Below are positions 58,806 through 64,000 of a stretch of 64,000 bases of DNA, one piece after another. The translations under genes were made by a program, and so were the position numbers. A model generated the notes under the pieces. The model worked only from the letters and a program-made list of their open reading frames with translations, was not told the origin of the DNA and ran no database searches. The DNA comes from Chloroflexota bacterium (GTDB lineage Bacteria > Chloroflexota > UBA11872), in contig JAJDVX010000005.1 of the NCBI GenBank assembly GCA_022825895.1, positions 1 to 64,000 on the forward strand. The letters run 5' to 3'. How positions within the stretch are numbered: position 1 is the stretch's first letter; every line of letters starts with the position of its first letter.

Positions 58806-60176
58806 GTGATTCCTGACCTCGTTGACGACGACCTGCACCTGTTTATTGACGATGCGGAAGTTCTGGCGCGGGAAGGGATTGGGCGGCGAGTCAATACGCT
58901 GCGGCGCGAGTCCGAGCCGGTGCTGATTGGCGACCGGCCGTGGGAGTCGGCCTGGCAGGGCGGGTGGATCTCGGTCGTGCACGACGACGCGGCCGGCCAC
59001 TACAAGATGTTGTACGTGGCGCATCCGGCGGGTTCGAGGTTTCACGGCGTCTGTGTTGCGACGTCGTCGGACGGCGTGGAGTGGGAGAAGCCGGAACTCG
59101 ATGTCTACGCGCTGCCCGACGGCACGCGGACGAACGTGGTGTTGCCGTGGGAGCGGGGCTCCACGCAGACGCTGTTGACGTTGCTGGACCGCGTTCCCGG
59201 ACCTCGTTACCAGGCCATGACCTACCAGGTGCGGCGAGATTCGGACGGCACGCCGACTGGTCGAGGGATGTTCCGAGGTGTTTCCGACGATGGTTTGCAT
59301 TGGTCGGTGGACGACGAGCCGACGCTTCCGGGTCAGGGGGACCGGATGCAACTGGCCTGGGATCCGCGCCGACAGACGTGCATGTTGCTGACGCGTCACC
59401 GGCACCTGAGCGTTCAGCGGCAGGCCGGTGTGCAGGGGCTGAAGCGTGACATGGATCTCTGGGAAAGCCCGGATCTGCTGACCTGGGCGCATCGCGGGCG
59501 GATGCTCTGGCCGGACGATGACGACCCGGCCGGCACGGAGTTCTACAGCATGTTCCCGGCGGCGTACGGGCCGGGGTACCTGGGCTTTATCGAGGTCTAT
59601 CACACGGCCGACGAGACGTTGGACGTGCAGCTGGCCTGGAGCGACGACGCGCGCCGATGGACGCGTGTGGCCGGGCGACAGCCGGTGATGCCGCTAGGCG
59701 GCGAGGGTGCCTGGGATTCGCACTGGATCATGCTGGCCAGCACGCCGCCTGAACCGCTGGGCGATCGACTGCGCTTTTGGTATGCGGGCACATGCACGCA
59801 CCACGGGGCCGCGGATCGTCACCGGCGGGCATTTGGGATCGCGACGATTCGGCGGGATGGGTTCGTGTCAATGGAAGGCGAGATGTTTGGCGGGTCGCTG
59901 GTGTGCGGGCCGCTGGATGCGCGGGAGGCGCGGCGGTTGACGATGAATCTGCGCGCCGAGTCCGGTTCGGCTTCGGTGGAAGTGCTGTCGGTTCGCGGTG
60001 AGCCGATCGAGGGATTTACGGCCAACGACTGTCGGTTTTCCGCGCAAGACTCGGTTGAGGTCGAGGTGAGCTGGCGGGGAGGGGCGGTGGTTCCGCCGCA
60101 GGCGGATGGAGAAGTGCTGCTGCGAGTGAACCTGCAGAGCGCCAGCCTGTACAGCTATCGCTGGTTGCCCGCGTGA
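58806..60176 (+). CDS. Beta-propeller glycosidase-like protein (paralogue, divergent)
   Basis: 456 residues from GTG 58806 (AAAGGCGG 6 nt upstream). Blades include DDAAGHYKMLYVAHPAG, VATSSDGVEWEKPELDVY, GVSDDGLHWSVDDEP and LRFWYAGTCTHHG. The C-terminal LTMNLRAESGSASVEVLS tail aligns with the neighbour's LTVNL tail, so the two divergent genes are paralogues. Related proteins act on sucrose-like, fructan or arabinan sugars, but catalytic carboxylates are unclear. No signal peptide is seen. It is probably part of the same sugar-acid utilisation region. Confidence 0.72.
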   Translation: MIPDLVDDDLHLFIDDAEVLAREGIGRRVNTLRRESEPVLIGDRPWESAWQGGWISVVHDDAAGHYKMLYVAHPAGSRFHGVCVATSSDGVEWEKPELDVYALPDGTRTNVVLPWERGSTQTLLTLLDRVPGPRYQAMTYQVRRDSDGTPTGRGMFRGVSDDGLHWSVDDEPTLPGQGDRMQLAWDPRRQTCMLLTRHRHLSVQRQAGVQGLKRDMDLWESPDLLTWAHRGRMLWPDDDDPAGTEFYSMFPAAYGPGYLGFIEVYHTADETLDVQLAWSDDARRWTRVAGRQPVMPLGGEGAWDSHWIMLASTPPEPLGDRLRFWYAGTCTHHGAADRHRRAFGIATIRRDGFVSMEGEMFGGSLVCGPLDAREARRLTMNLRAESGSASVEVLSVRGEPIEGFTANDCRFSAQDSVEVEVSWRGGAVVPPQADGEVLLRVNLQSASLYSYRWLPA

Positions 60177-60329
60177 AATGAGGCTGAACCGGAGCCCGCT
60201 CGGCTTGTTTGACGCGTCCTGGCGGCGTGCTGCCGCCGACCCGGTCCCGCAGCGGTTACCGTCTGCGACGTTTTATCATTGCGCAAGGTTTGATGGGTGT
60301 AATTTCGTGCTCGCGGAGGAGCGAAGCTT

Positions 60330-60560
60330 GTGAGTGCCTTGGTTGCCCGGCGGCGCGTTTTAGGTGCACTTGCGGCTGGATTGGTGACCCTCACGATGGT
60401 TGGATGCGGCAGTCGTCCCGCCCTTGAAAAGGAAGGGCTAGCCGGCGGATACAAGTTTCCTGGCGCACGTCCCAGCGATTCCGGGTACATCTCTGACGAA
60501 GAACGCGCGAAGCTACAGGCGCAATTCCAAGATGCGGAGGCAAAGACTCCGCCGCCGTGA
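60330..60560 (+). CDS. Micro-lipoprotein (type C)
   Basis: 76 residues from GTG 60330, with GCGGAGGAG about 8 nt upstream. VARRRVLGALAAGLVTLTMVGC has an Arg-rich start, a hydrophobic stretch and a lipobox at Cys 26. The mature part has EGLAGGYKFPGARPSDSGYI and a charged tail DEERAKLQAQFQDAEAK like the QEQYQAK tails of B1-B4. It is convergent with an orphan solute-binding protein at 60680. The role is unknown. Confidence 0.65.
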   Translation: MSALVARRRVLGALAAGLVTLTMVGCGSRPALEKEGLAGGYKFPGARPSDSGYISDEERAKLQAQFQDAEAKTPPP

Positions 60561-60625
60561 TGTCGGGGGTGACGACGCGTCCGGCAAACGTTGAGCGTTG
60601 TCACTAGTTCAACCGGCCAATCGCA

Positions 60626-60656
60626 ACGGCGCGGGCGCCGATGGCGCCCGCGCCGT
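60626..60656 (-). terminator. Terminator of the convergent solute-binding protein
   Basis: ACGGCGCGGGCGCC and GGCGCCCGCGCCGT pair over 14 bp with loop GAT, 24 bp beyond the stop at 60680. Confidence 0.7.
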
Positions 60657-60679
60657 CGATATGGCCGAAAGAGCTTGAA

Positions 60680-62332
60680 CTAGCCCGTTGGGCCTCCGAA
60701 ATAGTCGGACACACGCTGGAAGCCTTCAAGGCCTGCTTCCAAGACGCCGTCTCCGTGCGCCACGGCGTTGGCCGCGGATTCCTCGGGCGTTTCGTCACCG
60801 AGGAAGCACGGGTGAACCATGCCGCGGAAGGCCAGCCACTCGAGGAACGAGGGGTGGTACTTCGGCCAGCGTCGTGTGTCGTAGTTGCGCAGCGCGTGTT
60901 CCAGCCACTCCATCCCCAGGGGCGGTGGAGCCGTGGCGGCGGGAGTGCTCATTGCTTCCCAGTTCACTGGGGCGAACCCGCGGTCAACGGCGACACGAGC
61001 CTGGACTTCCGGACCGGACATGTAGACGAGGAAGTCGACTACCGCCTCTTCCGTCCCACGCTTGAACGCCGCATCGGTAATGAGATGCGGCTGGTCCTGA
61101 CGGTGGTTGGCCGATGTCCCGGTGACGTCGCCCTTCGGCTGCGGGCCGAGCGACCAGCGGAAGCGGTCCTTGATTGAGGCCACCATGTAGCCGGTACCGT
61201 CGGCGCGGCGCGGCCACATGCCGGCCTTGCCGGCCTGGAAGAGATTGCCGAACTCGCCGGCGAGCTCACGCGCTGCCTCGATTGGCGGCGAAACCTCATC
61301 CTGCAAGACTAGGTCGACGGCCAACTGGAGGCCGTCAATCCCACCGTCATCGAAGATGGATGTGTGGGTGGCTTCAGGGTTGATCAGCTGCTTGGCGCCC
61401 ATCCCGTAGGCCATCGGCGTCCAGATGTGGATGTCGCCGCCGCCGAGTACCAACGTTCCGAAGTTCCCTGTGTCGGGGTCCGTCAGGCGCTTGGCGGTTT
61501 CACGAAACTCCCCGCCGTACGTCCAGCTGTCCTGGGGTTCCTCGATGCCGGCAGCCTCGAACATGTCGATGTTCCAGGCCATGCCGCCAGCCACGTGCTG
61601 GTACGGCATGCCGAAGATCGGCGTGCTGGTGTCCCACTCGGTCCGGTAGGGCCAGGTGAGGTCGAGGTCGGCCGTGAACTGGTCGGTCAGATAGACGTAG
61701 TTCGCCGGGTCGAAGTCCGGGTGCTTCGCCAGAATGTCGTTGATCGGTCGAAACACGCCATCGGGTCCGAAGAGGAAGATGAAGGACCCGTCCAGCAGGG
61801 CCGACTCGGACATGGTGCCGGCGGCGATCCGGATGGGGATCGTGTCGCCGATGTTGCCCGAGTTGGGCGTGAATACGACGGTGACGTGCGGTGCGACCTG
61901 GGCGTAGCGCTCAAGCGCCCATTGCATGGACTGAGCACGCGGGCCGGAGGTGTGGTCGCTGATGTGCTCGAAGGCGACCGGCACGGCCTGCGGCGCGGCC
62001 TCGACCTCAACAATCTTCTCGACCTCGACGACCTTCTCGACCTCAACAACCTGGGTGACAACCTTCTCAACCTGGACTTCCTGAACCTGGGTCTGAGTCA
62101 CGACTTCCTGGACGACCTGCGTTACAACGCGCTCGACCGGGACTTCCTTGACCTCGGTCTCCTTGACGATCTTCTCGACGACCTGGGTGACGATCTTCTC
62201 GACCTCAACCGGGACTTCCTTGGTGACGACCTGCGTCTCGCCGCAGGCTGCCAGGGCGGCAACTCCAGCGACTCCCACGGCGCCGACGGCCGAGGCCCTG
62301 ACGAAACTGCGGCGGCTCACTGCTTTCGGCAT
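60680..62332 (-). CDS. Tat lipoprotein solute-binding protein with a long Val-Glu-Lys linker (orphan)
   Basis: 550 residues from ATG 62332, with GGGGAG 6 nt upstream. The Tat signal KAVSRRSFVRASAVG leads to lipobox ALAAC (Cys 30). About 85 residues of regular Val-Glu-Lys sequence (VEKIVTQVVEKIVKETEVKE and similar) follow, the longest in the window, then the solute-binding fold (FEHISDHTSGPRAQSMQWAL, MPYQHVAGGMAWNIDMFEAA). It is a diverged relative of the 48645/50323 pair. No transporter gene is adjacent. A carbohydrate-related ligand is inferred from the neighbouring propeller proteins. Confidence 0.9.
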   Translation of the reverse strand: MPKAVSRRSFVRASAVGAVGVAGVAALAACGETQVVTKEVPVEVEKIVTQVVEKIVKETEVKEVPVERVVTQVVQEVVTQTQVQEVQVEKVVTQVVEVEKVVEVEKIVEVEAAPQAVPVAFEHISDHTSGPRAQSMQWALERYAQVAPHVTVVFTPNSGNIGDTIPIRIAAGTMSESALLDGSFIFLFGPDGVFRPINDILAKHPDFDPANYVYLTDQFTADLDLTWPYRTEWDTSTPIFGMPYQHVAGGMAWNIDMFEAAGIEEPQDSWTYGGEFRETAKRLTDPDTGNFGTLVLGGGDIHIWTPMAYGMGAKQLINPEATHTSIFDDGGIDGLQLAVDLVLQDEVSPPIEAARELAGEFGNLFQAGKAGMWPRRADGTGYMVASIKDRFRWSLGPQPKGDVTGTSANHRQDQPHLITDAAFKRGTEEAVVDFLVYMSGPEVQARVAVDRGFAPVNWEAMSTPAATAPPPLGMEWLEHALRNYDTRRWPKYHPSFLEWLAFRGMVHPCFLGDETPEESAANAVAHGDGVLEAGLEGFQRVSDYFGGPTG

Positions 62333-62502
62333 GCGCACTCCCCTGTGAAATCTTGCGGGCCGCAGCATTCGTTGGCGGCGACTTCCCCGCAAGTACGACG
62401 GCAAACACCGACGGGCAGTATTCCAAAAATCGTGCCAATCTGGCTAACCGGCGTTGGGGTACCGTGTGACGTGCGTCTGGGTCTCGGTGGCGGGGGTGCG
62501 AT

Positions 62503-63768
62503 ATGCGTCGACGAGTGGTGTTGGCGGGGTGTGGGGGCATGGGACGGCGGCACATGCGCGCCTATCGGACGCTGGAGGACTTTGAGCCGGGGCGGCTGGA
62601 GTTGGCCGCGGTGGTGGATCGGGAGATTGAGCGGGCTGAATTCCTGGCGGGGGAGGCGGAGGAGATCCTCGGAACCAGACCCGCGTGCTTCACGTCGATT
62701 GACGACGCGATCGCGGCGACGCCGGATCTGGACGTGGTCGACGTGGTGGTGGCTGCCGCGGCGCATCACGTGGTGGTGGAGTCGGCGACGGCGGCAGGGT
62801 TGCACGTGTTGTGCGAGAAGCCAATGGCGCCGGGCGTGCGGGCCTGCCGGGCCATGCAACGCGCGGCGGAGCGGAACGGACGGGTGCTGTCGATCGCGGA
62901 GAACTACCGGCGGGATCCGATTGCGCGGTTGTTGCGGGCGGTACTGGATGCCGGCGGGATCGGTGAGCTGCGGACGATGGTGGATTACGCGGCCGGGGAA
63001 GGTCGCGCGGCCAGTGCCGGGGGGTGGCAGTTCAAGCGAGTGCAGGGTGGATCGCTGCTGGAGGCGGGGGTGCATAACGCGGACCTGCAGTTGTACTTCG
63101 GCGGCGACATAGACCGGGTGCATGGGCAGGTGCGGTTGCGAGAGCCGCTGCGGTATTTCCGAGGCGAGAAGGTGAAGCCGTTTCATGAGCATTACTCGGC
63201 GGAGTATCCGGAGAGCCAAGAGGCCGACGCGCCGGATGTGCTGATGGCGACGTACGAGTACGCCAATGGAGCGCTGGGGCAGTGGTTGTACGAGCGGGCG
63301 GCGCAGGGGCCGGGGTTTGACCGGTTCACGTTCTGGGGCAGCGAGGGGCAGGTGGATATGCCGGGGGTGCGGCAGGGGTTGCCGCTGCAGGTGTTCCAGG
63401 GCCGGTCGAAGGAGGCGTTGCCGGACGAGGAAGTGCTGGCGCTGGCGCCGGACTTTGGGTTGGACGACCGGACGGCGCGGTTCTTCGGCGGGGAGCGGCT
63501 GGCCCGGTACGACAACGATCACAGCGACGTGGGGAGCGGCGCGGATCTGAAGCTGATTGCGATTGAGATGGCGGAAGTGCTGGATGCGATCGAGGGCGAT
63601 GGGACGGTGGAGGTTGACGCGGAGGTTGGGCTGGCGGCGGTGGCGCTGGTGATGGCGGCGCATGAGTCGTCGGAGGCGGGGCGGCCGGTGACGATGGAGG
63701 AAGTGGTGAATGGCTCGCTGAGCGCGTATCAGGACGTGGCGGATCGGGAGCTGGGGTTGCTGGGGTAG
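62503..63768 (+). CDS. Gfo/Idh/MocA-family oxidoreductase
   Basis: 421 residues. The NAD motif RVVLAGCGGMGRRHMRAY opens the protein. The catalytic region LCEKPMAPG lies near 104, and SIAENYRRDPIARLLRAVLD near 130 leads into the substrate domain with EAGVHNADLQLYFGGD. It probably oxidises or reduces a sugar or inositol-type ring. The coding strand is extremely G-rich, unlike the C-rich genes of the left half. The gene is divergent from the solute-binding protein and may serve the same substrate. Confidence 0.88.
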   Translation: MRRRVVLAGCGGMGRRHMRAYRTLEDFEPGRLELAAVVDREIERAEFLAGEAEEILGTRPACFTSIDDAIAATPDLDVVDVVVAAAAHHVVVESATAAGLHVLCEKPMAPGVRACRAMQRAAERNGRVLSIAENYRRDPIARLLRAVLDAGGIGELRTMVDYAAGEGRAASAGGWQFKRVQGGSLLEAGVHNADLQLYFGGDIDRVHGQVRLREPLRYFRGEKVKPFHEHYSAEYPESQEADAPDVLMATYEYANGALGQWLYERAAQGPGFDRFTFWGSEGQVDMPGVRQGLPLQVFQGRSKEALPDEEVLALAPDFGLDDRTARFFGGERLARYDNDHSDVGSGADLKLIAIEMAEVLDAIEGDGTVEVDAEVGLAAVALVMAAHESSEAGRPVTMEEVVNGSLSAYQDVADRELGLLG

Positions 63769-63804
63769 AGCCGGAGGGGTTGGAAGTGGCGCCTCGCGCG
63801 CAGT

Positions 63805-63828
63805 AAGAGTTTTTTCCAAAAAACTCTT
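63805..63828. terminator. Inverted repeat downstream of the oxidoreductase
   Basis: AAGAGTTTTTT-CC-AAAAAACTCTT has perfect 11-bp arms, 36 bp after the stop. It is the most AT-rich feature of the right end and may act as a terminator. The remaining 172 bp to the window end are G-rich, and I see no gene in them. Confidence 0.5.
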
Positions 63829-64000
63829 GAGGCGGCGCGGGGTGCATTTTGGCGGGGTTTCGGCGGCGAGCGGGGGAGGGATGGAAGGCCGAATTCGAGG
63901 GTTTGGCGGATGGCGGGTCGGCGTGATTTGGGGGGTGGATTTCGTCGGTTGGGGCGACTGGCAGGCGGGGTGACCGAGCGGATTGCAGCGTGTCAGGGCG

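Noticed and set aside
1-64000. tRNA or rRNA genes
   Set aside because: No TTCRANYC loop with matching arms and no rRNA-like stretch was recognised on either strand.

Overview
The window is high-GC bacterial DNA (very roughly two thirds GC) with tightly packed genes and no rRNA or tRNA that I can see. An uncultured Chloroflexota lineage is the best guess. The evidence is four Tat-exported, lipid-anchored solute-binding proteins whose mature ends carry long Val-Glu-Lys linkers, a dop-pup-pafA locus, and a broad set of sulfatase-like, enolase-superfamily, SDR, aldo-keto reductase and Gfo/Idh/MocA enzymes. This is inference from content; no marker gene settles it.

Layout. 0-5 kb is accessory DNA: an IS110-type transposase tail, a TA-like pair, a tandemly duplicated set of tiny coiled-coil/membrane genes, dispersed palindromes, a MNT/HEPN pair, a transposon-end-like remnant and a perfect 56-bp palindrome. 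5.2-6.9 kb holds a CocE-type hydrolase. 7.1-16.5 kb is a long leftward run: amine oxidase, SDR, amidohydrolase, voltage-gated K+ channel, UbiX, UbiA, UbiD, HAD phosphatase and a 2-hydroxyacid dehydrogenase. 16.6-17.8 kb has fabZ divergent from a MarR regulator. 19.0-22.2 kb is dop-pup-pafA with a very unusual 58-residue modifier ending GGQ. 23.4-25.5 kb encodes one protein fusing an ECF-sigma-like half, a membrane segment and a von Willebrand A domain. 25.7-35.9 kb holds a DMT transporter, an APH-like kinase, a secreted 15-repeat acidic protein, ferritin, an ABC-2 exporter, a TrxR-like flavoprotein, an oxidoreductase and an AAC(3)-like acetyltransferase.

35.9-64 kb is dominated by uptake and carbohydrate-related catabolism. 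There are four orphan Tat lipoprotein solute-binding proteins, two of them an exact in-register tandem duplication. A complete branched-chain amino-acid-type ABC system (livJ convergent with livGFHM) is also present. Six tiny lipoproteins lie next to the orphan binding proteins. Other genes encode a flavin-dependent halogenase-like protein, threonine aldolase, a sulfatase-fold enzyme with Thr at the formylglycine position, a mandelate racemase-type dehydratase, three beta-propeller glycosidase-like proteins and two Gfo/Idh/MocA dehydrogenases.

Strand composition changes along the window. The top strand is C-rich on the left and G-rich on the right, whatever the gene direction, and most genes switch from leftward to rightward at about 42-47 kb. 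That is the pattern of a replication origin or a rearrangement joint. Points most worth following are the divergent Pup, the sigma/vWA fusion, the micro-lipoprotein family, three genes whose best ribosome binding sites point to ATC or ATA starts, and the Thr-type sulfatase homologue.
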